The notes under the pieces were generated by a model that saw only the letters and a program-made list of their open reading frames with translations, searched no databases and was not told the DNA's origin. The translations under genes and the position numbers were made by a program. From a virus, in the IMG/VR virus record IMGVR_UViG_3300029787_000392, positions 1 through 21,401 of that record: 21,401 nucleotides of DNA. One strand, given 5' to 3'. How positions within the stretch are numbered: position 1 is the first letter of the stretch; each line of letters opens with the position of its first letter. Shown in pieces: positions 7,706 through 13,855 of this stretch.

Positions 7706-8234
7706 TTTTCTTAAAAGTATAAGAAATAAAAAAGTAAATCTTACAGAACAACAAGTTTTAGAAAGATTCTATGACAGATTTCGTTGGCCTAAATTTTATC
7801 CTTGGGGTCAACCTTCTGTTGAAGCAATAAATGAAGAGGGTGAAAATTATCAAGACTTTTTTTTAGAAGATAATTATATTGATTCCAATAAATGCATTAA
7901 AACCTACTTAGATGGGTATACTCTAATACTTTCTAATATAGGAGGTTTTTGTAAAGATACTTGGGAAATTCAAACTATGATTAATAATTACTTTAAAATA
8001 AATGTTAATTGTAATTTTTATTTTGGTAACGGTAAAAAATCAGTTTCTTTTGATAAACATAATCATGATTATAGCGTTTTAGTAAAAAATATATATGGTA
8101 AGTCAAAATGGATAATTAATAAGGAACAGGTTAATTTAGAAAATCAAGACTGTATTTGGTTTAATAAAGATATTGACCATCAAGTCACAAGAATAGATAA
8201 TCATAAGTTGTCTATGACGTGCAACATAATTTAA
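7692..8234 (+). CDS. Cupin_4/JmjC-like oxygenase-fold protein with HxH instead of HxD
   Basis: The 180-residue product from ATG 7692 (TTG 7677 is an alternative) ends in a cupin-type domain: KHNHDYSVLVKNIYG puts H123 and G136 at the 13-residue spacing of Cupin_4/Cupin_8 hydroxylases, and H163 (KDIDHQV) is the distal ligand. The usual Asp two residues after the first His is H125, giving an HxH...H set, so metal use or activity may differ from classical 2OG enzymes. The N-terminal part (residues 1-75) has an aromatic-rich RFRWPKFYPWGQP segment. The gene is strongly AT-rich, lies partly inside the end of the nozzle-like gene and is followed by another oxygenase-like gene. Substrate unknown. Confidence 0.55.
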   Translation: MVEDNFLKSIRNKKVNLTEQQVLERFYDRFRWPKFYPWGQPSVEAINEEGENYQDFFLEDNYIDSNKCIKTYLDGYTLILSNIGGFCKDTWEIQTMINNYFKINVNCNFYFGNGKKSVSFDKHNHDYSVLVKNIYGKSKWIINKEQVNLENQDCIWFNKDIDHQVTRIDNHKLSMTCNII

Positions 8235-8239
8235 ACTTT

Positions 8240-8788
8240 ATGGAACAAAAAATAATAGAGTATACAAAATATAGTTTTCCTTGTGATTTTTATGAAATAA
8301 AAACAGAATATCAAGACAACGATAAAGTACTTAATTTTTTGTCAAAAAATAAAATAAATAGAAGTACAGAACAATTTAGCACTTTTTTTAATAATAACAA
8401 AATAATGGATGATCCTGATTTACAATTTTTTAAAAGTTTCATAACTAAACAATTAATAATTTTTACTACAAGTGTGTTAAATAAAAAAAATTTTAAGTTT
8501 TTACATTCTTGGTTTCAAGCTTATAAGCCCGATGACTTCCACGATACACATATCCATGGAAATCAACGTGATGAATACTCACTTATTTATTATGTAAACT
8601 GCACCGATGACTCGGCTGTTACTGTTTTTTATGCACCAATGGAACCTTATGTTGATTCTCATAATCCAATAAAGATAAAGCCAGAAAAATCAAAATTAGT
8701 TATTTTTCCTTCTTACTTGCCACACTGTGCCTACCCAAATAAAGATGAGGAAAGAATTATATTTTCAGCAAATATTAAGGTAGAATAA
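8240..8788 (+). CDS. Putative 2OG-Fe(II) oxygenase (PF13759-like)
   Basis: The 182-residue product (ATG 8240; GTG 8219 is a possible earlier start) matches the pattern of the putative 2OG-Fe(II) oxygenase family PF13759 as I know it. It has SWFQAYKPDDFHDTHIHG with H104-I-H106, then EYSLIYYVNC, KSKLVIFPSYLPHCAYP with the distal H162, and a final RIIFSAN with R172 as likely 2-oxoglutarate ligand. No good ribosome site precedes either start, so coupling to the upstream gene is likely. Base composition is extreme (11 G/C in bases 8341-8400). It pairs with the cupin-like gene before it. The target is unknown; a tail-protein or glycan hydroxylase is a reasonable guess. Confidence 0.65.
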   Translation: MEQKIIEYTKYSFPCDFYEIKTEYQDNDKVLNFLSKNKINRSTEQFSTFFNNNKIMDDPDLQFFKSFITKQLIIFTTSVLNKKNFKFLHSWFQAYKPDDFHDTHIHGNQRDEYSLIYYVNCTDDSAVTVFYAPMEPYVDSHNPIKIKPEKSKLVIFPSYLPHCAYPNKDEERIIFSANIKVE

Positions 8789-8792
8789 TTTT

Positions 8793-8963
8793 ATGGCAAA
8801 ACTAACTTTACAAAGATTTCCTGATCCAAGACCTGAGTATGATGCTCAACAGTCTGCTGAGTTGATAAGGCAGTTAGAAGAATTAATTCAACAGTTAAAT
8901 ACTCAATATACACAAGACACACAAGAGGAGGCCACAAGAAGGACGTGGTTTTTAAATGGCTGA
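8793..8963 (+). CDS. 56-residue Gln/Glu-rich coiled-coil protein
   Basis: A short frame from ATG 8793 to TGA 8961-8963 encodes 56 residues starting MAKLTLQRFPDPRPEYDAQQ, then a helical stretch SAELIRQLEELIQQLNTQYT with hydrophobic residues at heptad-like spacing. AAGG about ten bases upstream (8777-8780) is a fitting ribosome site. It overlaps the next gene by eight bases. The clean start, ribosome site and coiled-coil pattern support a real gene. Small proteins of this type sit beside tail genes in marine phages; an oligomeric connector or chaperone role is only a guess. Confidence 0.7.
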   Translation: MAKLTLQRFPDPRPEYDAQQSAELIRQLEELIQQLNTQYTQDTQEEATRRTWFLNG

Positions 8964-9312
8964 CGTATTTAAAAGATTTATAGCAAACGTGACAACCACA
9001 GATTTGACAACGGTCTTCACAGTTCCAACTGCCGATGTAGCTGCAACACCACCAGTTCCTGTATCAACTTTTATTATTAAAACAATTAATACTCATAATT
9101 ATGATGGATCAAATGCAGTGACTGTAAATATTGACCACAATAATGGTAGTGCGGATTTTCAAATATTTCAAGTTGATGTATCTGCTAGTGATACCAATAC
9201 GATATCTACTAGCATGGTATACGCTGAGGGTGACTCTTTAAAAGTTCAAGCTAATGCTGCAAGTAGAGCTATGATTGAAGTATCTGTGTTGGAGATAAAA
9301 CAACAACAATAA
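8956..9312 (+). CDS. Small beta-rich virion-associated protein
   Basis: The 118-residue protein starts MADVFKRFIANVTTTDLTTVFTVP and alternates hydrophobic and Thr/Ser/Asn residues throughout, with NAVTVNIDHNNGSADFQIF and SLKVQANAASRAMIEVSVLEI. That is the character of small phage accessory or decoration proteins built as a beta-sandwich. No catalytic motif is visible. AGGAGG at 8926-8931 and GAAGGA at 8937-8942 lie upstream of the start. The stop is fused to the next start as TAATG. A virion role is inferred from composition and neighbours. Confidence 0.65.
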   Translation: MADVFKRFIANVTTTDLTTVFTVPTADVAATPPVPVSTFIIKTINTHNYDGSNAVTVNIDHNNGSADFQIFQVDVSASDTNTISTSMVYAEGDSLKVQANAASRAMIEVSVLEIKQQQ

Positions 9313-9911
9313 TGTACATTATATCTGACGTACCTAAAGATGTATTAGAAGAGTTAGACAAAATTATAAACAAAAAAAATAAGCCTGCCTACAATCAAAA
9401 ACTTGCGGGTTCAATCAAAAACGAATTTGGCATTAGAGAAGGTATAAGCATAGTATCTCCTTTTCTCATGCAAATGGTAAAAGCACACAACGATAAACAT
9501 CCTGCTTTTATTAAAAGAGCTCATTCAATGTTTAACTACAAAACCATAGACATAGAACTATTTGATCTATGGGTAAACTTTCAAAAGAAATATGAATTTA
9601 ACCCTCCTCATGTTCACGATGGTCTATTTAGTTTTGTAATATGGTATAAGGTTCCTTATCTTTTGAAAGATGAAAAGGCTAATTTTCCATACATGGATGA
9701 AAAAAATCAAAAAGCAGGTCAGTTTGCTTTTCTGTTTACAGCACCTGATGGAAGGCTACATACTGAAGATTTACCAGTTGACAAGGAGTGGGAAGGTAAG
9801 ATTGCTCTATTTCCTGCAGACTTAAACCATATGGTCTATCCGTTTTACACTTCAGATGAATATCGAATATCTATATCAGGTAACTTAGGTTTCAAAACTT
9901 CAGACAAATAA
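9312..9911 (+). CDS. Putative 2OG-Fe(II) oxygenase with HVHD motif
   Basis: The 199-residue protein has LWVNFQKKYEFNPPHVHDG with H100-V-H102-D103, then FSFVIWYKVP, GKIALFPADLNHMVYPF with the distal H173, and YRISISGN with R185. This order (HxH, FP...H, R..S.N) is shared with the 8240 gene and with PF13759-type putative oxygenases, so the two may be distant paralogs. The N-terminal 90 residues are helical and Lys-rich. Base composition is closer to the structural genes than for the other cupin or oxygenase genes. It is coupled by TAATG to the small beta-rich protein before it and is the last gene before the internal virion cassette. Substrate unknown. Confidence 0.65.
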   Translation: MYIISDVPKDVLEELDKIINKKNKPAYNQKLAGSIKNEFGIREGISIVSPFLMQMVKAHNDKHPAFIKRAHSMFNYKTIDIELFDLWVNFQKKYEFNPPHVHDGLFSFVIWYKVPYLLKDEKANFPYMDEKNQKAGQFAFLFTAPDGRLHTEDLPVDKEWEGKIALFPADLNHMVYPFYTSDEYRISISGNLGFKTSDK

Positions 9912-9915
9912 TCTA

Positions 9916-9942
9916 TTGATTTCATAGTTTTTCGCCTATAAA
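9916..9942 (+). promoter_or_regulatory. Candidate promoter before the internal virion cassette
   Basis: TTGATT (9916-9921) and TATAAA (9937-9942) are separated by 15 bases, slightly short. The ATG at 9951 is eight bases after the -10 and has no Shine-Dalgarno, so the mRNA would be leaderless or nearly so. It is placed where a new transcript for the ejection-protein cassette would be expected. A hairpin overlaps it. Confidence 0.35.
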
Positions 9943-9947
9943 ACTAT
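9924..9947 (+). repeat. Perfect 8-base inverted repeat between oxygenase and cassette genes
   Basis: ATAGTTTT (9924-9931) and AAAACTAT (9940-9947) form a perfect inverted repeat around an eight-base loop. The stem is AT-rich and no T-run follows, so it is not a classical terminator. It could be a weak hairpin, an operator overlapping the promoter, or an mRNA processing site. Confidence 0.4.
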
Positions 9948-9950
9948 ACT

Positions 9951-10202
9951 ATGGCAAAAATTGTAGACGAAGCGAAAATCTTACGATACGACGAGATCGG
10001 CGGTAAGAAAATACCTGTTTACAGCGCTAAAGTAGAAACCACTGTAACTAATATAAAAACAGGTCAAGAATACAGTTCACACGAAGAATGTCAGGCCGAT
10101 ATTGACAATTCAGAAACAGACACAACAGAGGCAGATATTAGAAGAGATGTTCATGTAACAGCTCCTAATGTATTTGCAGGAGCACACACACTGCCGGAAT
10201 AG
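9951..10202 (+). CDS. Small acidic hypothetical protein
   Basis: The 83-residue acidic protein (MAKIVDEAKILRYDEIGGKKIPVYSAKV...) has a short beta-like N-terminal half with EVETTVTNIKTGQEYSSHEE-type composition and an acidic, Asp/Glu/Thr-rich C-terminal half. I do not recognise it. It stands first in the internal virion cassette, three bases before the next gene, and appears to have its own promoter. Its start lacks a Shine-Dalgarno. Confidence 0.6.
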   Translation: MAKIVDEAKILRYDEIGGKKIPVYSAKVETTVTNIKTGQEYSSHEECQADIDNSETDTTEADIRRDVHVTAPNVFAGAHTLPE

Positions 10203-10205
10203 AAC

Positions 10206-11075
10206 ATGTTTAAAAAGATATTTAAAGCAGCAAAAGATTTAGTCAGAAGTCCAGCAGGACAACTAGGTATTGGTTTACTCATACCTGGTGCCGGAGGTTT
10301 TCTACAAGGGGTTAAAGGCGCAGGTACCATGGCTAACCTTGCAAGGGGTATAGGAACTTTTGCTGTCAATAATCCAATGCTTACTCAAGCTGGTATTGGA
10401 CTACTTGGTGGCGACAAGCCTGCTAACGTTTTAAGAAACGTGGCCTACGGAACAGCTCTTGGCGGAATACGAAACTTAAATGAACCAAGCGGCTTTATGG
10501 GTGGTGTACAACAAAGCTTGGGCATGACTCCTCCCACTGTACCAGATCAAGTTTATGATCCCATAACTGGAGGGATGAGAGATTCACTTCCACAACAACC
10601 TGCAAAACCAGGAGTTCTTAAAAGTATTACAGACTCTCTAATTAATGAAAATGAAACAGATTTCTTTAAAAAATATTCTCCTCTTCTAAAAATAGGTGCC
10701 GTTGGCGCAAGTGTTTTATCTTCGTTGTTATCAGATGAAGAACAAAGATTGCTTTATGATCCTTCGAAAAATCCTTATCTACCTAGTGGGGGAAGAGATA
10801 GAGAATTTTTTAAAGATATAAATCCTCTTTACGCCGCTACCATGAACCAAGGAGGAGTTATGGACTTTCCAGAAAAAGAAGGTATGATTGACGGTCCAGG
10901 TGATGGTCAATCTGACGATATCCCTGCAATGCTTTCCGATGGCGAATTTGTTATGACTAAACAAGCAGTTATGGCTGCTGGTAATGGCGACAGAGATGAA
11001 GGTACTAAACAAATGTATAGTATGATGAACAATTTAGAAGAAAAAGCACAAAGCATGGGAATAGGTAGAATCTAA
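10206..11075 (+). CDS. Internal virion protein with IDGPGDGQSDDIPAML motif
   Basis: In this 289-residue protein, residues 1-105 are rich in Gly, Ala and Leu with several hydrophobic stretches (LGIGLLIPGAGGFLQG, then QAGIGLLGG), as in membrane-active ejection proteins. Residues ~155-180 hold another hydrophobic helix (LLKIGAVGASVLSSLLS). The C-terminal part carries G226-MIDGPGDGQSDDIPAML-S-DGEFVM, a motif I know from internal or structural proteins of many marine phages, whose function is not established. The C-terminus is helical. It is coupled by TAATG to the next virion gene. By position and composition it may play the part of T7 gp14 (membrane-inserting channel), which is inference. Confidence 0.7.
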   Translation: MFKKIFKAAKDLVRSPAGQLGIGLLIPGAGGFLQGVKGAGTMANLARGIGTFAVNNPMLTQAGIGLLGGDKPANVLRNVAYGTALGGIRNLNEPSGFMGGVQQSLGMTPPTVPDQVYDPITGGMRDSLPQQPAKPGVLKSITDSLINENETDFFKKYSPLLKIGAVGASVLSSLLSDEEQRLLYDPSKNPYLPSGGRDREFFKDINPLYAATMNQGGVMDFPEKEGMIDGPGDGQSDDIPAMLSDGEFVMTKQAVMAAGNGDRDEGTKQMYSMMNNLEEKAQSMGIGRI

Positions 11076-11959
11076 TGACACCACAAGAATTACAAGAACT
11101 GATCGCACAACAATACGGCAATGTCCTTACAGCAGGACAGGCTTTAACATCTAACGCAATTCCTGTTCCACAAATGACTACAGTTGCTCCTTCAAGCGCA
11201 ATTGGTCAAGCCACAAATTTAGCATCTAATGTTGCAACATCGGGTCCAGATTACTTTGGAATGGGTGTAGGAGCACTACAAGGTGCCAATGCTGCTATAG
11301 GTAATGCTATGACGACATCGGCTCAAACAACCGGGGCCTACGATCCACAGTCCTATCAAGCTTTTATGAACCCTTATCAACAAGAAGTTATTGATAAATA
11401 CACTCAAGAAATGCAAAGACAGTTTGGTATCTCTGGTCAAAACAGAGCAGCACAAGCAATTGGCGCTGGAGCTTTTGGCGGAGGTAGACAGGGTGTTTTA
11501 GAAGCAGAAGCACAAAGAGGTTTTCAACAACAACTAGGCACAGGTATAGCAGGTTTACTTTCTAGTGGGTTTCAAAATGCTCAACAACAAGCTCAACAGG
11601 CTTTTGAAAATCAAAGAAAAGCACAACAAAGTGCTGCAGGATTACAACTTGCAGGCGGAGAACTTGGTCAGGGTATTGGTCAACTCTATGGAACATTCGG
11701 TGTTCAGTCACCAATGACTTCAGCAAACTTAGCAACAACTCTAAGTCAATTGGGAGTTACAGAAACCCAAGCTAATCAACAAGCTGCACAAAATGCTTTT
11801 AACAATCAAATGCTTCAGTTTAAACAACCTTATGATCAGTTGACCTTTCAATCTAATTTATTAGGTGGAGCTGCACCTTCTTTCTTGTCAGCACCCACAA
11901 CGCAAATGGGAAATCCTCTTTTGGCAGGTATAGGAGCATTAGGCGGGTACGCAGGATAA
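11075..11959 (+). CDS. Gln/Ala-rich internal virion (ejection) protein
   Basis: The 294-residue protein is dominated by Gln, Ala and Gly. YDPQSYQAFMNPYQQEVIDKY near residues 88-108 and the following long helical region (FQNAQQQAQQAFENQRKAQQ) are typical of a family I recall in pelagiphage-like genomes beside internal virion proteins. A Gly-rich segment (AIGAGAFGGGRQG) interrupts the helices. No enzyme motif is visible. TAATG coupling to the upstream gene suggests roughly equal expression. It probably belongs to the DNA-ejection complex. Confidence 0.65.
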   Translation: MTPQELQELIAQQYGNVLTAGQALTSNAIPVPQMTTVAPSSAIGQATNLASNVATSGPDYFGMGVGALQGANAAIGNAMTTSAQTTGAYDPQSYQAFMNPYQQEVIDKYTQEMQRQFGISGQNRAAQAIGAGAFGGGRQGVLEAEAQRGFQQQLGTGIAGLLSSGFQNAQQQAQQAFENQRKAQQSAAGLQLAGGELGQGIGQLYGTFGVQSPMTSANLATTLSQLGVTETQANQQAAQNAFNNQMLQFKQPYDQLTFQSNLLGGAAPSFLSAPTTQMGNPLLAGIGALGGYAG

Positions 11960-11968
11960 GGGGGGTCA

Positions 11969-13855
11969 ATGAGTTCTTTAGGATATGACACTCTCAGTGA
12001 TTTCAAAATTGATTTATCAGTTGATCCAATTCAACCACTTCAATCAATAAAGCCCTATCAAGGAGGCAGTGTCACTATTAGTGGTGAAGAAAGATTTACT
12101 CCAACACCAGAGATGGAAGCGAATGCTGCCACAACTCAACAACAAGCACAAACAAGTGTAAACACAGAAGCCTATATGAACATGATGGCAAATCAATTTG
12201 CTGGACAATATTTACCTGTACGTGAAAATAGAAGAGCTTATGGAGAACAATATTACAAAGCATTAGGTTTAGGAGATCGTTACAATCCTGCAGACTTTGA
12301 AGCAGAAATAAGAAAATCTTTAGGAGAGTTTCCAAAGAAAAGTGGATTAGATAAAACTTTAAATTTTGTAGTTGATGCTCTCAATGGAAGAACACCTTTT
12401 AAAGGTGTGGCAGGTGCTCTCGATGTCTTAAGTCAAGCAACGGGCAAAGCTTTGGGTAGGGCAGAACAAGATACTTTAAATAGATTAAACTATCAAATGA
12501 AGGTCGGTGAACTTGCTGTAAAACAAGCACAAGATGCTAACAAAATAATTATGGAAAAAGAAGCAGACTTTTTTTTAAAAATGATGGGTTATGACAACGA
12601 AGATATGACCATCAATATGAATTTTAATAAAGATATTTTAAAACAAGTTTCTCAACATAATCTCGATGTTCAAAAAGATAGAGTGAAAGCATCCGTTGAT
12701 TTATTAAACAATGTAGAAAAACCGCTTTACGGTGTCTACACTGATGGAAAAGGTGTTAAACAATATGCAACAGTAAGGGTGATGCCTTCTGACGTTGGAC
12801 CACAATTAATGATGGGAAGAATACAACAGTTAGAAGATGGTAGATCCGTACAAATTTTTGATGTACCTCTTCCTGCCGGACCCGATGGAACTTTAGACTT
12901 CGCAATAATTGGTGCTCAGCAACCAGGCACAGAAAAAAGTATGTTTGATCAAATGGTTCCTTCTGCACAAAAAATATCTGATGGTGTTCAAGAGTTTGCT
13001 TCTTTAGACGGAACAAGATCTGACATAAGTAATATTCTTTTAACAGCACAAAATGACATAAATAAACTTGGTTTACCTGGTAACATTCAAAGTATTATTC
13101 AGACTGCTGGATTTAATATTGAATCTATATTTAATGAAATATCAAAACAATCAGGTGGTAGTGGAGCTACAGGTACAAATTTAACTAGCAACGGTGAAAT
13201 GATGTATAACAGAGATTTTCTTGAATTTGATGATTATGATCAAGACGAAACAACTCTTACTTTAACTGACATACCTAAAGGAAATAATCCTTTTGGAACT
13301 ACAACCAAAAATGTACCCGCTTCTATGCAAGACATATTTAGCGAAGACTGGTTTGTAGAACAAGGTTATGACACTAGCTATGCAGAAAACAAAGTTCGTG
13401 AAAACTTTATTATATATGGATTAGCCAGAGCCAACAAACCAACAGGCCGTTTAAACGTTGATGATATTAAACGTGCTAGTGATGCAGTTTCGATCTATGG
13501 TGCAAAAGCTCCGCAAGACGTTATTGCTGCATTGAAAGAAGTTGACAGAAAAATTAGACAGGCACAGGAAGGCTTGCTACGTGCTTATCCTGAGATTATA
13601 ATGAAGGATCCAACATTCTCTAATCGTGAAAAAGCCGAAGAAATACTTAGAGGATTAGGTCTAAACCCTTCTGATTTTGAAAGATATTTTCTAGAAATGC
13701 AATCTACAGGAACAAGTCCTGATGCAAACGCGGTACAAAGTCAACAACCTGAACTACAACAAGAAAAAACGGTGCCTAATGAATTTGATAATGACGGAGA
13801 AGCTGTAACAGTAGATGATTTATTTAGTGCATCATCAATAGAGGGAATGATTTAA
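11969..13855 (+). CDS. 628-residue internal virion protein
   Basis: The protein has an N-terminal flexible part (about 1-60, many Pro, Gln and Thr), helical segments at about 160-240 with alternating charged and hydrophobic residues, a beta-rich segment around 250-310 (KPLYGVYTDGKGVKQYATVRV) and a helical C-terminal half ending in an acidic tail. I see no lysozyme or protease motif. A strong ribosome site (AAGGGGGG) lies before the ATG. Gene order, size and TAATG coupling to the 948-residue protein match the medium and large internal proteins of podoviruses (T7 gp15/gp16 position), which is inferred from context and not from sequence similarity I can prove. Confidence 0.65.
   Translation: MSSLGYDTLSDFKIDLSVDPIQPLQSIKPYQGGSVTISGEERFTPTPEMEANAATTQQQAQTSVNTEAYMNMMANQFAGQYLPVRENRRAYGEQYYKALGLGDRYNPADFEAEIRKSLGEFPKKSGLDKTLNFVVDALNGRTPFKGVAGALDVLSQATGKALGRAEQDTLNRLNYQMKVGELAVKQAQDANKIIMEKEADFFLKMMGYDNEDMTINMNFNKDILKQVSQHNLDVQKDRVKASVDLLNNVEKPLYGVYTDGKGVKQYATVRVMPSDVGPQLMMGRIQQLEDGRSVQIFDVPLPAGPDGTLDFAIIGAQQPGTEKSMFDQMVPSAQKISDGVQEFASLDGTRSDISNILLTAQNDINKLGLPGNIQSIIQTAGFNIESIFNEISKQSGGSGATGTNLTSNGEMMYNRDFLEFDDYDQDETTLTLTDIPKGNNPFGTTTKNVPASMQDIFSEDWFVEQGYDTSYAENKVRENFIIYGLARANKPTGRLNVDDIKRASDAVSIYGAKAPQDVIAALKEVDRKIRQAQEGLLRAYPEIIMKDPTFSNREKAEEILRGLGLNPSDFERYFLEMQSTGTSPDANAVQSQQPELQQEKTVPNEFDNDGEAVTVDDLFSASSIEGMI

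Noticed and set aside
9924-9947. Hairpin as a rho-independent terminator
   Set aside because: The stem is AT-rich and no T-run follows; it overlaps a promoter-like sequence instead.
12096-13049. Two minus-strand frames (79 and 97 codons) inside the 628-residue gene
   Set aside because: Leu/His/Gln-rich low-complexity translations produced by sense Gln/Lys codons; no supporting signal.
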